Positions 52,772-61,053 of a stretch of DNA of 64,000 nucleotides are shown in pieces. Position 1 is the first letter of the stretch. Every line of letters starts with the position of its first letter. The position numbers and the translations under genes are program-made. The notes under the pieces are model-generated. The model was not told the DNA's origin and did no database searches. It worked only from the letters and a program-made list of their open reading frames with translations. Origin of the DNA: Desulfococcus multivorans (GTDB taxonomy: Bacteria > Desulfobacterota > Desulfobacteria > Desulfobacterales > Desulfococcaceae); assembly GCF_001854245.1 (NCBI RefSeq), contig NZ_CP015381.1, forward strand, positions 460,001-524,000. Reading direction: 5' to 3'.

Positions 52772-53013
52772 ATGCATGACAAGGCAAATACAGCCGATGC
52801 AAAATCTGTGCGGCTGATTTGCAGCGTTCTGCAGCAAATAAAAGGGTTTTTCTAAACAGTATCCATACACGATCATAACTACCTGATCGGAATAAAAAAA
52901 AGCGCATTTTGTTCTGGTTTTCGGGGCTGAGCGTAGTATGCGCGAAGGCGCCAACTTCAAGGAGTACACCGATATCATCGTCAAGAACCGCCGCGACACA
53001 TTTTGCGGGCACA
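52772..53013. other. Gene-poor stretch
   Basis: The plus frame near 52916-53065 (FGAERSMREGANFKEYTDII) looks like a piece of a protein but I cannot name the family; it runs into the RAYT remnant. Confidence 0.35.
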
Positions 53014-53190
53014 AAAATAATTGCGTTGCCATGATTTTGCGGAAAGGGTTCGGTGCAATTCGCTGATGCGTTTGGCGGCGGCGGATTTGAACGATCGGAC
53101 AATCGTCGGGAGGGAATCGGGCACTGGGCAGCCGAATTCTTTCATTGCAGGGGGGCGTCGCGTAGGGGCACGGCGCGCCGTGCCCCTACT
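53014..53190 (-). pseudogene. RAYT remnant with a different internal palindrome
   Basis: Minus strand reads SRGTARRAPTRRPPAMKEFG, PVPDSLPTIVRSFKSAAAK, RISELHRTLSAKSWQRNYF: the RAYT middle after the HUH motif. The first ten residues are coded by a 28-bp perfect palindrome (53162-53189; half GTAGGGGCACGGCG), at the same protein position as the palindrome in the RAYT at 22252. The HUH and tyrosine parts are missing. A half copy of the palindrome lies at about 61040. Confidence 0.8.
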
Positions 53191-53249
53191 GACACCACCG
53201 ATGACGCCATCGACTGCCTGGGCGAGCAGCTCCCAGGCTTTTTCGATGC

Positions 53250-54296
53250 TCACCGGTAGCTGGATAGACAGTTTTTCCACTCTGTCTCAAAACGTGATCT
53301 GAATCCTTCTTTTTCGCTTGTTTCCATGAATGACGCTTTAATCGCGTTGAGAGACAGTTTTTTCAGGTCATCCAGGGTAAAGTCCAACCCGTCGATCAGC
53401 GTAACATATTCTTGGGTAATGGAGGTGTTAAAGAGGGTCGGATCGTCAGAGTTGACGGTAACCAAGAGGTCTCGTTTGAAATAATCCACTATGGGATGCG
53501 CTTTGAGGTCAGGAACGACCCCGGTCTTCAAATTGCTCGTGATGCACATTTCCAATGGAATTTGTTTCTCGGATAGATAGGAAATCAACCGTGGATCTTC
53601 GCCGGCTCTCACGCCGTGCCCAATCCGCTCCACATTCAAGTCATTCAGCGCCGCCCAGACCGATTCAGGTCCCGCGGCTTCACCCGCGTGAGCGGTCAAC
53701 CTGAAACCTCTTCTTTTTGCCTCTTTGTAGATTCCAGCCCAGGCACCCGCCGGATACTCCGGTTCACTTCCGCCAAGTCCGATGCCGACAACGCCGTTTC
53801 CCAGGAAGGGCGTCACCTCATCGAGTCTTTCCATGCCGACGTCCGGACCATCATCCCTGACCAGATCAATAATGAGGCGGCTCTGGATTCCAAAATCTTT
53901 CGTCGCCCGTCGCGCGGCGCGAATCAAGCTCGAGGTAATTCCTTTAACCGACAGTCCTTGTTTAGAAAAATCACCAGGTGAATAAAAGGCTTCAACGTAT
54001 CTGACATTCTGGCGATGGAGGTCTTTTAATACATCGTAACCGATCTTTTCAAAATCGCTTTCTTGATGGATGAACTGGTTTTTCCAAATCCAGGTTTCAA
54101 TGAAGTGCGCGAAATCCCGGTAGGTCATCTTTTTCTCCAGGTCCGCCATATCCCTCACTGAACTATCCATCCGGCTGCTGCGAATCAGTCCGAACAGGGT
54201 GTCCATGGGAATAGCCCCTTCTAGATGAACGTGAAGCTCGATCTTGGGCATTTGTGCCGCGAAGGATTTCAGCTCACGCTTGGAAAGCCGATTCAT
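53250..54296 (-). CDS. add: Adenosine deaminase
   Basis: 348 residues. Metal and catalytic motifs are complete: MPKIELHVHLEGAIP (H-x-H), LTAHAGEAAGPESVW (the zinc H and general-acid E), ERIGHGVRAG (the catalytic H), MCITSNLKTGVV, and VTVNSDDPTLFNTS (the D-D pair). It deaminates adenosine (or deoxyadenosine) to inosine in purine salvage. Length is normal. It faces away from the RiPP cluster and is a stand-alone gene. Confidence 0.9.
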   Translation of the reverse strand: MNRLSKRELKSFAAQMPKIELHVHLEGAIPMDTLFGLIRSSRMDSSVRDMADLEKKMTYRDFAHFIETWIWKNQFIHQESDFEKIGYDVLKDLHRQNVRYVEAFYSPGDFSKQGLSVKGITSSLIRAARRATKDFGIQSRLIIDLVRDDGPDVGMERLDEVTPFLGNGVVGIGLGGSEPEYPAGAWAGIYKEAKRRGFRLTAHAGEAAGPESVWAALNDLNVERIGHGVRAGEDPRLISYLSEKQIPLEMCITSNLKTGVVPDLKAHPIVDYFKRDLLVTVNSDDPTLFNTSITQEYVTLIDGLDFTLDDLKKLSLNAIKASFMETSEKEGFRSRFETEWKNCLSSYR

Positions 54297-54689
54297 GCAA
54301 CCCTCTTTTTGTGGTTGTTGTCCATTTCGTCAACGCGTCCTGATCCATCATCCTGTTGAATCACGCCGAGGGCGGATGCTGTTTTTTTCTTGACAAATGT
54401 TTCCCAATGTAATAAGCATTAGCCTGAGTTATACCAAGCAGTGTTCACTGCTAATAAAATAGACCACACAGAATATTTAGACAAGGGAAAATCTACCAGT
54501 AAAATTGCATCACGCGATGCTCTCTTGTTGCTTTGGTTTTTTTCTTTCTCCCCATCCACAACTCGCTGAACTTCAATATTCAATCACCCTGCATCGCGAT
54601 TCAAGCAGATCCATTTTTTAGTATTTTTGTGGTCCAGACAGACTGAATCCATAAAATTTAACATAGCCGTTTTACGGGTGGGGTCAGCC
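54297..54689. other. Gene-free divergent intergenic region
   Basis: AT-rich DNA between add and the aldo/keto reductase; must hold both promoters. No riboswitch or repeat was recognised. Confidence 0.5.
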
Positions 54690-55652
54690 ATGATAAAAAG
54701 ACCTGGACACGATCAGTCTTCTCCCATAGCGACACCAGCACCTGTTTCCGATACGCCGGGGCATCGCGTCCTGGGTCGAACCGGCGTTCGGGTCTCCGAA
54801 ATCGGTTTCGGCAGCTGGGCCGTCGGCGGCGGTCATCGGGGGCTGGGCTACGGCCCGACGGATGACCGGAACTCCCTCCGCGCGATCCGGGAAGCGTGCG
54901 AAGCAGGCTGTAACTTTTTTGACACTGCGGATTCATACGGTTTCGGCCACAGTGAAGAGCTGTTGGGCCAGGCGTTGCATCGCCACCGTCATGAAGTCAT
55001 CATCGCCACCAAGGTCGGTTATGATTTTTATCGAAGCCCTCCCCTGCAGAATTTTCATCCAGCCTATATTCGATTCGCCCTCCACCAGAGTCTCCAAAGG
55101 TTAAGAACGGAGTATGTCGATCTTTACCAACTCCACAATCCACCGCCGGAGATTTTGTTTCGAAGCGATGTGATCGAAGCTTTGGACGCCTTGCGTCAAC
55201 AGGGCAAAATCCGCTGCCTGGGGGTTTCGGTCAACCTTGTCCAGGATGCCGTCGAAGCTTTGGCGGCCGCCTGGCCCGAAGTCGTTCAGGTCCCCTACAA
55301 CCTGCTCGCGCCCGAGGCTGAAACCATGATCTTCAGCGAAGCGACGCGAAAACAGATCGGTATCATCGCCAGGGAGCCGCTCGCAAATGGATTTTTATCC
55401 GGGAAATACCATCGCGACAGTCACTTTCCTCCGAGTGACATCCGTAGTCTTTGGGGAACTGAAAGAATTGCCGGGACAGCACACATCGTGGAACAGCTAA
55501 AGCCGTATTGCCGTCAGAACGAGACCCTCGCCCAGCTTGCGATACGGTTTGTCCTCGAGGCGCCTGCCGTATCAACGGTAATTCCCGGCTGCAAAACCGC
55601 TGACCAGGTCAAGGAAAACTTCGCCATGCTCAGAGCCCGCCGGTCAGTCTGA
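54690..55652 (+). CDS. Aldo/keto reductase
   Basis: 320 residues from the ATG at 54690. VLGRTGVRVSEIGFGSWAVG starts the barrel. The catalytic tetrad is present: D and Y in CNFFDTADSYGFGHSEELLG, K in VIIATKVGYDF, H in VDLYQLHNPPP. The C-terminal NADPH site is in STVIPGCKTADQVKENFAML. It reduces an aldehyde or ketone or acts on an unknown partner. It lies 115 bases upstream of the PqqD-like gene on the same strand, so it may be part of the RiPP-type cluster, though a separate promoter cannot be excluded. Confidence 0.85.
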   Translation: MIKRPGHDQSSPIATPAPVSDTPGHRVLGRTGVRVSEIGFGSWAVGGGHRGLGYGPTDDRNSLRAIREACEAGCNFFDTADSYGFGHSEELLGQALHRHRHEVIIATKVGYDFYRSPPLQNFHPAYIRFALHQSLQRLRTEYVDLYQLHNPPPEILFRSDVIEALDALRQQGKIRCLGVSVNLVQDAVEALAAAWPEVVQVPYNLLAPEAETMIFSEATRKQIGIIAREPLANGFLSGKYHRDSHFPPSDIRSLWGTERIAGTAHIVEQLKPYCRQNETLAQLAIRFVLEAPAVSTVIPGCKTADQVKENFAMLRARRSV

Positions 55653-55766
55653 ACGGAAGCATCAGTGCCCGAGGGGCGGACCGTGGAGATGCCCATCAGC
55701 GGCGGTAATCCGGACCGGCCCTTTTAGCGCCTGACCCGAAACTTATTGGCCAAGAGGAGAGAAACG

Positions 55767-56213
55767 ATGGAAATATCAGCATCTCAACAGGCGAATGAAT
55801 CAACGGGGTATACAGTCTTTCCGGAAGCCCCCGTGCATTTTCCCATTCCGGCATCGCTTGCGCCGTTTCCCCCGTATTTGCAGGCTGCCATTATAAAGGC
55901 CGTCGGAATATGCAAACCGCGGCCTGCTACCGATATCTGGTATCAGGATCGTGGAACCGGCTCGGTTTATGTCATTCGACACGGCATTCAATGGCAATTC
56001 AACAAAACGGCCAGTTTCATCTGGATGAAGCTTGGAAACGGAGTCACCGTGAAGGAAATTGTCGAGCAACTTTGTCGGGAGTACACGGAGGATAATGCGG
56101 AAGATATTGAATTTCAAACAGTTGAATTTGTGCTCCATGCCCTTTCCTATGGCGTCCTCGATATCGCGGAGGACGAGGAAGTCCCGCCTCCCGGAGAGCG
56201 GGCCGAAAGTTGA
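55767..56213 (+). CDS. PqqD-like RiPP recognition element protein
   Basis: 148 residues, start behind AGAGGAGAG. The central part (residues about 65-125: SVYVIRHGIQWQFNKTASFI, WMKLGNGVTVKEIVEQLCRE, YTEDNAEDIEFQTVEFVLHA) has the beta-hairpin and three-helix pattern of PqqD-type proteins: an N-x-T/A-x-x-x-I/L-W segment followed by T-V-x-E-I-V-E-x-L. These bind the leader of a precursor peptide and present it to a radical SAM enzyme. The N-terminal ~60 residues are an extension. The stop lies three bases before the next gene, so they are coupled. Confidence 0.8.
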   Translation: MEISASQQANESTGYTVFPEAPVHFPIPASLAPFPPYLQAAIIKAVGICKPRPATDIWYQDRGTGSVYVIRHGIQWQFNKTASFIWMKLGNGVTVKEIVEQLCREYTEDNAEDIEFQTVEFVLHALSYGVLDIAEDEEVPPPGERAES

Positions 56214-56216
56214 AAA

Positions 56217-57674
56217 ATGCCCTTGAATGATCAAAAATGCCGGCTCAAGGACAATCGATGCCGGTTCCCCCTGGCGTTTCAAGGTCTTGTGCCCGGAGAG
56301 CCGTTCAGTCTGAGGGTCGGGATTTATGCCAACTCGAATCTTCCCTGGCAGGAACCGGCAGGAATTTGGACCTTCGATATTTCTGATTGTTACGCCGAAG
56401 GTTTGGAAATCGATCTCTGGCGGCTCGATTTCTATTCCGTTCAGCTTCGTGCGTCAGCTCGCCGCCGGCTGGCGCGGGCATTCCGACGGTCTCAAGACAT
56501 ATCCTTATCCGCGTGGGCGATGTTTACCGTCGAGGTGTTCGGAAAAAACGGCGGAGTCCTCGGAACGATGAGAGTCGGCTTGTCCATTGCTTCCCATGAT
56601 CTGGCCGTGATGAACGAGCGATATCGATTGGCGGCCATTCCGCCGATTCAGTGGTTCTTCGTTGAATTGACCAACCGTTGCAACTATGCCTGCAGCTGGT
56701 GTCCCTCTTCATCAATGACAAGAAAACAGGGGAGGATGCCTTTCGAGCGTGTGCAATGGTTGTTTAAGGAAATTGCCGATTATCGATACCGTAATCCTCA
56801 ATTTTCGATGCACGCCGAGATCAAAAACCTGGTGTTCCTGCATGTCATGGGAGAACCGTTGCTGCATCCCCGCTTCTTTGAAATCCTTGAATACGGACAT
56901 AGCATCGGGCTTGATTTCTGCCTCGTGACCAACGCCAGCCTTCTCACCCCTGAACGGATCGACAGGCTGCTTGCCGGCGGGATCAGCAGCATCACCATCA
57001 GCCTCAATGTGCCGGACGGTTCACATTTTTCGAAGACCGGCGCTCCCCTTGCATATTCGGCCGTAATCAGCAGAATCCAGAATCTCATTCAGGAGAGATA
57101 CCGTCGAGGGAGCGATCTTCCCCGGATAGAAATTCAGATGCTGAATAGCAGAGGGGTTGCTCTGTCGGCAGCGCCCCTTGTGGAGGAGGCGTACCAGGTC
57201 GAGGACCAGCTGACATTCTGGTCAATGTTCGTGCGCCAACAGGAGCAAGCGCATCAGGTAATTTCTCATATACCCGATACCCACGAGGCATTGCGCGTTC
57301 GACAGGTTCTCGACCGCGTAACAAACGATCCCGATATTTATTTCGAGATCGGCAAGAATCTTTATGTTGTTTTTAAACGGGCGTGCAATTTCGGGAATAT
57401 ACTGCTTCCCGAGGGTTATCGTGTTATCGAGTCTGCCGAAGGGCGGTGCGCTTTTTTCAACGCCCACCGGACAATAGCTGTTCTCTGGGACGGCTCCTGC
57501 ACGTTCTGTTCACTTGATTATAATAATTCGGTCAATCTTGGGAATGTATTTGATGAAGGACTCGAAGGCATCTGGACCGGCAAAAGGATGAATCAAATCC
57601 GGAGATTGATGGAGCATGGCATTCTTTCAGAATCTCTGTGCCGCCGGTGCCAGGGCGAAGTAATCCGTGACTAA
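56217..57674 (+). CDS. Radical SAM/SPASM enzyme with an extra N-terminal domain
   Basis: 485 residues. Radical SAM cluster motif FFVELTNRCNYACSWC (C155, C159, C162), GEP motif VMGEPLLHP, then the SPASM-type end RCAFFNAHRTIAVLWDGSCT, FCSLDYNNSVNLGNV and ESLCRRCQG with several cysteines for extra iron-sulfur clusters. Residues 1-140 are a beta-rich domain with no match I know (VPGEPFSLRVGIYANSNLPW). Such enzymes modify ribosomal peptides by radical chemistry. It follows the PqqD-like protein directly and is its likely partner. Confidence 0.85.
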   Translation: MPLNDQKCRLKDNRCRFPLAFQGLVPGEPFSLRVGIYANSNLPWQEPAGIWTFDISDCYAEGLEIDLWRLDFYSVQLRASARRRLARAFRRSQDISLSAWAMFTVEVFGKNGGVLGTMRVGLSIASHDLAVMNERYRLAAIPPIQWFFVELTNRCNYACSWCPSSSMTRKQGRMPFERVQWLFKEIADYRYRNPQFSMHAEIKNLVFLHVMGEPLLHPRFFEILEYGHSIGLDFCLVTNASLLTPERIDRLLAGGISSITISLNVPDGSHFSKTGAPLAYSAVISRIQNLIQERYRRGSDLPRIEIQMLNSRGVALSAAPLVEEAYQVEDQLTFWSMFVRQQEQAHQVISHIPDTHEALRVRQVLDRVTNDPDIYFEIGKNLYVVFKRACNFGNILLPEGYRVIESAEGRCAFFNAHRTIAVLWDGSCTFCSLDYNNSVNLGNVFDEGLEGIWTGKRMNQIRRLMEHGILSESLCRRCQGEVIRD

Positions 57675-57701
57675 GGGCCGGCTTCGTGAAAGGAGAATCG
57701 C

Positions 57702-58988
57702 ATGACCGACGTGCTTCTGGTTGCCCCACCCATGCAGTCGCCCGCGGCGCAATCTTCGTTTAATGCGTTGTGTCCGCCGCTGGGCCTGGGCTATCTGGCC
57801 GCCTGCTTACTGAAAGAAGGCATTTCAGTTGAAATCGCGGATCTGAGCAAGCAGGCCGATCCCTGGGCTTTTTTAAGCCGAACAATTGAGAGGACTTCCC
57901 CTCCTTTCGTGGGAATCACCTGCGTCACCCAGAATTATGCCCTCGGGTTGAAAGCCGCCGGGGTCGTCAGGGCAAAGGCGCCCGGCGCCTTTGTTGCGAT
58001 GGGGGGACCGCACACAACGTATCGATATGAGGATGTCCTGGCCGAAAAGACTGTCGATGTCGTCGTGCGCTTCGAGGGAGAGAAGAGTGTGGTACAATTA
58101 TTTCATCATGTGGCGAACAAAGCGCCCGACCTCAATCTCATCAACGGCATCGCCTTCCGCGACGGCGACCGTGTCTTGAAGACACCCCATCGAAAACATG
58201 AGGAAAGTCTGGATGACATTCCATTTCCCGCCCGGCATTTGATGCCGATGGCGACGTACGGCCGCCCCGGCACGATCATGACAAGCCGCGGCTGCCCTTA
58301 TAAATGCATTTTCTGTATCTCCAGCACATACGAGGGAAATTACCGGATGCGCAGCCCTGAAAACGTCATCGCCGAACTCGTGATGTTGCGGGAAATCTGG
58401 GGTCTGAGAGAGATCTATTTCATCGATAACGTGTTTACCGCGAGCTCGGAAAGGGTTCAACAGATCTGCCGCCAACTTGTTGATTTAAAATTAGACATTC
58501 GTTTTCATTGCGTGTGTCGACTTGATTTGATTACCCACGAACTGGTGGAGATGCTGAAAGACGCCGGCTGCATCGGTATGGAGATCGGCGTGGAATCGGG
58601 CGATCAGGAAGTGATAAATTCGATGAACAAGCATATTTCCGTCAGCGACGTACTGCGGGCTACCGATATCGTAGTGGGGGCGCGAATTCAGCCGATGTTT
58701 ACATTTCAAATCGGTTCTCCCTTTGATCGACCGGAATCCGTTGCGAAGACCCAAGCGCTGGCGGCTCAGGTCCGCGCCAAGGGAGCGATTGCTTTTGTTT
58801 CAATCATGACCCCATTTCCGGGCACGCCTCTTGCCGACCGCGCCCAGGAATTCGGCATCCATATTCACGATGTTCCCTGGAGTGAATATCGGACATCCAA
58901 TCCGATTACCGACACTCCCCATCTGAAACGGCAGGATTTTCGCCGGGCCCTTTATGAGGAAGCGATACGTTCCGGCGTCATCTATTAA
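57702..58988 (+). CDS. B12-binding-domain radical SAM enzyme
   Basis: 428 residues. N-terminal cobalamin-binding Rossmann domain: MTDVLLVAPPMQSPAAQSSF, CPPLGLGYLAACLLKEGISV, VGITCVTQNYALGLKAAGVV and VAMGGPHTTYRYEDV (the D-x-H-x-x-G signature is not kept, as in many class B members). The radical SAM motif is SRGCPYKCIFC (C198, C202, C205). DAGCIGMEIGVESGDQEVIN and TPFPGTPLADRAQEFG are typical of this superfamily. B12 radical SAM enzymes methylate unactivated carbons or do rearrangements. It begins 27 bases after the first SPASM gene. Confidence 0.88.
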   Translation: MTDVLLVAPPMQSPAAQSSFNALCPPLGLGYLAACLLKEGISVEIADLSKQADPWAFLSRTIERTSPPFVGITCVTQNYALGLKAAGVVRAKAPGAFVAMGGPHTTYRYEDVLAEKTVDVVVRFEGEKSVVQLFHHVANKAPDLNLINGIAFRDGDRVLKTPHRKHEESLDDIPFPARHLMPMATYGRPGTIMTSRGCPYKCIFCISSTYEGNYRMRSPENVIAELVMLREIWGLREIYFIDNVFTASSERVQQICRQLVDLKLDIRFHCVCRLDLITHELVEMLKDAGCIGMEIGVESGDQEVINSMNKHISVSDVLRATDIVVGARIQPMFTFQIGSPFDRPESVAKTQALAAQVRAKGAIAFVSIMTPFPGTPLADRAQEFGIHIHDVPWSEYRTSNPITDTPHLKRQDFRRALYEEAIRSGVIY

Positions 58989-59085
58989 CGCATGTCCCTT
59001 TACAAGTCGCATCTCTCGCGCTGATGTGACGAAAGAGATGCTGTCTGTGGATCGACACCAACTCAAACGGCTTTTTGGGGTATTC

Positions 59086-60156
59086 ATGGAAACAAGTTCA
59101 CTGCCCATTCAGGCGGCGCCGCCGGATCACCTGTACATCGAGTTGACCAACCAGTGTAATCTTAGATGCAAACACTGTTATCTCGACGCCGGTCCGGGCG
59201 GCAACCACACCCTGTCTTCTTCTCTGGTGCGCCGGGCATTGCATGACTTCGCAACCTTCGGTGGTATGTCTGTAACCTTCAGCGGCGGGGAACCGCTGTT
59301 GCACCCTGATTGGCCGGCGCTGGTCGGATATGCGAGGTCGCTGAATCTGGTGACAGCGGTGGTGACCAACGGTCTGCTGCTCGACTCAGCCGCCGTGAAA
59401 GATTTGAGAGAATTAGGAGCAACGGTAACGCTCAGCCTGGATGGCGCGAGCCGCGAAACCCATGAATCGATTCGAGGCGCCGGATCCTATGCCAAAGCGC
59501 TGGCCGCTCTGGATCAACTTGAGGCGTCTCACTCCAGAGATCAGGTGATTATCGCATTCACGCCGACCAATACCAATGTGGACGATTTGATACCCTTGGC
59601 GCGGCATATTTCTGAACGCGGGTTTTACAGACTGTATGTTTCACCGCTTGAGGATCGCGGCCGCAGCCTGGTTCATGAAGACAAATTGTCCCTTGACGAT
59701 GAATCCAGGATGCGTCTGCTCATTCAAATCGCATTGCTGAACACGGGTCCGTATCGATACATGGATATTGACTGCGGACATTTGAATTATTTTTTTCACC
59801 GATTGCTGACAGGGGAAGGTGATCTCGGAGATCCGATCGAGGGGACCCTGAGGATCAATCCTGATGGGGATATCTTTTTGACCGCTTATTCGGATGATCG
59901 CCGATTCCTGCTGGGTGACCTGCTGAACGGAAGCATCCGCCAAGCGTGGCAATCCGACGCGACACGATTTCTCCTGAATGCGGTTGATCAGCGCCGTTTG
60001 GGTTTGCCGGATTGTAATTCCTGCCCTTATTGGATCATTTGCGGCGGCGGAAGTCCGGTTCGAGCATATATGAGGCACGGCAGTTTCCAGAAGCCGGATG
60101 AATTTTGCCGGGCCAAACAGATGTTTCTTGACCGTTGGTTTTCCGCTTTGCGCTGA
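59086..60156 (+). CDS. Radical SAM/SPASM peptide-modifying enzyme
   Basis: 356 residues from the ATG at 59086; an ATG at 59038 is possible. Radical SAM motif YIELTNQCNLRCKHCYLDAG (C24, C28, C31), then VTFSGGEPLLHPDW. The SPASM end is LPDCNSCPYWIICGGGSPVR with FQKPDEFCRAK. The order C-x-x-C-x5-C-G-G-G is the classical SPASM pattern of enzymes making thioether, carbon-carbon or epimerised peptides. The repeat protein gene starts 58 bases after its stop, so this enzyme is the closest partner of the putative substrate. Confidence 0.88.
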   Translation: METSSLPIQAAPPDHLYIELTNQCNLRCKHCYLDAGPGGNHTLSSSLVRRALHDFATFGGMSVTFSGGEPLLHPDWPALVGYARSLNLVTAVVTNGLLLDSAAVKDLRELGATVTLSLDGASRETHESIRGAGSYAKALAALDQLEASHSRDQVIIAFTPTNTNVDDLIPLARHISERGFYRLYVSPLEDRGRSLVHEDKLSLDDESRMRLLIQIALLNTGPYRYMDIDCGHLNYFFHRLLTGEGDLGDPIEGTLRINPDGDIFLTAYSDDRRFLLGDLLNGSIRQAWQSDATRFLLNAVDQRRLGLPDCNSCPYWIICGGGSPVRAYMRHGSFQKPDEFCRAKQMFLDRWFSALR

Positions 60157-60214
60157 GGAGATAACCCCGGCGTTCAAAGCAGAACGAATTCCATTTCAGA
60201 AAAAGGAGGAAACC

Positions 60215-60946
60215 ATGGAACAACAATCACAAAAATTTCAGCAGCCAGGGGGCTTCGGGTTTCCTTTTGGATACCCGGCAGGGGGTGTCCGGATGGGATA
60301 CCCGGCAGGGGGTGTCCGGATGGGATATCCGGCAGGGGGTGTCCGGATGGGATACCCGGCAGGGGGCGTCCGGATGGGATACCCGGCAGGGGGTGTCCGG
60401 ATGGGATACCCGGCAGGGGGTGTCCGGATGGGATACCCGGCAGGGGGCGTCCGGATGGGATACCCGGCAGGGGGCGTCCGGATGGGATACCCGGCAGGGG
60501 GCGTCCGGATGGGATACCCGGCAGGGGGCGTCCGGATGGGATACCCGGCAGGGGGCGTCCGGATGGGATACCCGGCAGGGGGCGTCCGGATGGGATACCC
60601 GGCAGGCGGCGTCCGGATGGGATATCCGGCAGGCGGTGTCCGGATGGGATACCCGGCAGGGGGCGTCCGGATGGGATACCCGGCAGGGGGCGTCCGGATG
60701 GGATACCCGGCAGGGGGCGTCCGGATGGGATACCCGGCAGGGGGCGTCCGGATGGAATCCTTGGCAGGGGGCGTTAGGATGGGATACCCGGCAGGGGGCG
60801 TCCGGATGGGATACCCGGCAGGGGGTGTCCGGATGGGATATCCGGCAGGGGGTGTCCGGATGGGATATCCGGCAGGGGGTGTCCGGATGGGATACCCGGC
60901 AGGCGGCGTCCGGATGGGATACCCCATTGGACGGATGTTTATGTGA
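60215..60946 (+). CDS. Repeat protein, putative multi-core RiPP precursor (24 x GYPAGGVRM)
   Basis: 243 residues, start at ATG 60215 behind a perfect AAAAGGAGGA. A short leader (residues 1-18, MEQQSQKFQQPGGFGFPF) is followed by 24 nine-residue units GYPAGGVRM and a final degenerate GYPIGRMFM. One unit (60755-60781) is ESLAGGVRM. Base differences between units (TAC/TAT, GGG/GGC, GGT/GGC) are all silent in this frame, apart from that unit, and would change residues in the other frames. So this frame is under selection. A PqqD-like protein and three radical SAM genes precede it in one run, so it is the likely modified substrate. A structural repeat protein is the alternative. Confidence 0.75.
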   Translation: MEQQSQKFQQPGGFGFPFGYPAGGVRMGYPAGGVRMGYPAGGVRMGYPAGGVRMGYPAGGVRMGYPAGGVRMGYPAGGVRMGYPAGGVRMGYPAGGVRMGYPAGGVRMGYPAGGVRMGYPAGGVRMGYPAGGVRMGYPAGGVRMGYPAGGVRMGYPAGGVRMGYPAGGVRMGYPAGGVRMESLAGGVRMGYPAGGVRMGYPAGGVRMGYPAGGVRMGYPAGGVRMGYPAGGVRMGYPIGRMFM

Positions 60947-60980
60947 CTTGCGCCGGGGCGTCATATGCGCTCATACTATC

Positions 60981-61011
60981 CCGGTGGGCTGGGTTGCAGC
61001 CCACCGGTTTT
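60981..61011 (+). terminator. Rho-independent terminator after the RiPP-type cluster
   Basis: CCGGTGGGCT, seven-base loop, AGCCCACCGG then TTTT. Ten perfect pairs, 35 bases after the repeat gene. Confidence 0.85.
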
Positions 61012-61053
61012 CCAGGACCTTATGTCCTTGAGGGAAAGCGGCGCGCCGTCCCC

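Noticed and set aside
60227-61031. Other open frames through the 27-bp repeat (DTRQGVSGW, SHPDTPCRI, GYPIRTPPA)
   Set aside because: Unit length divisible by three and lacking stops opens every frame; differences between units are silent only in the GYPAGGVRM frame, which also has the ribosome site.
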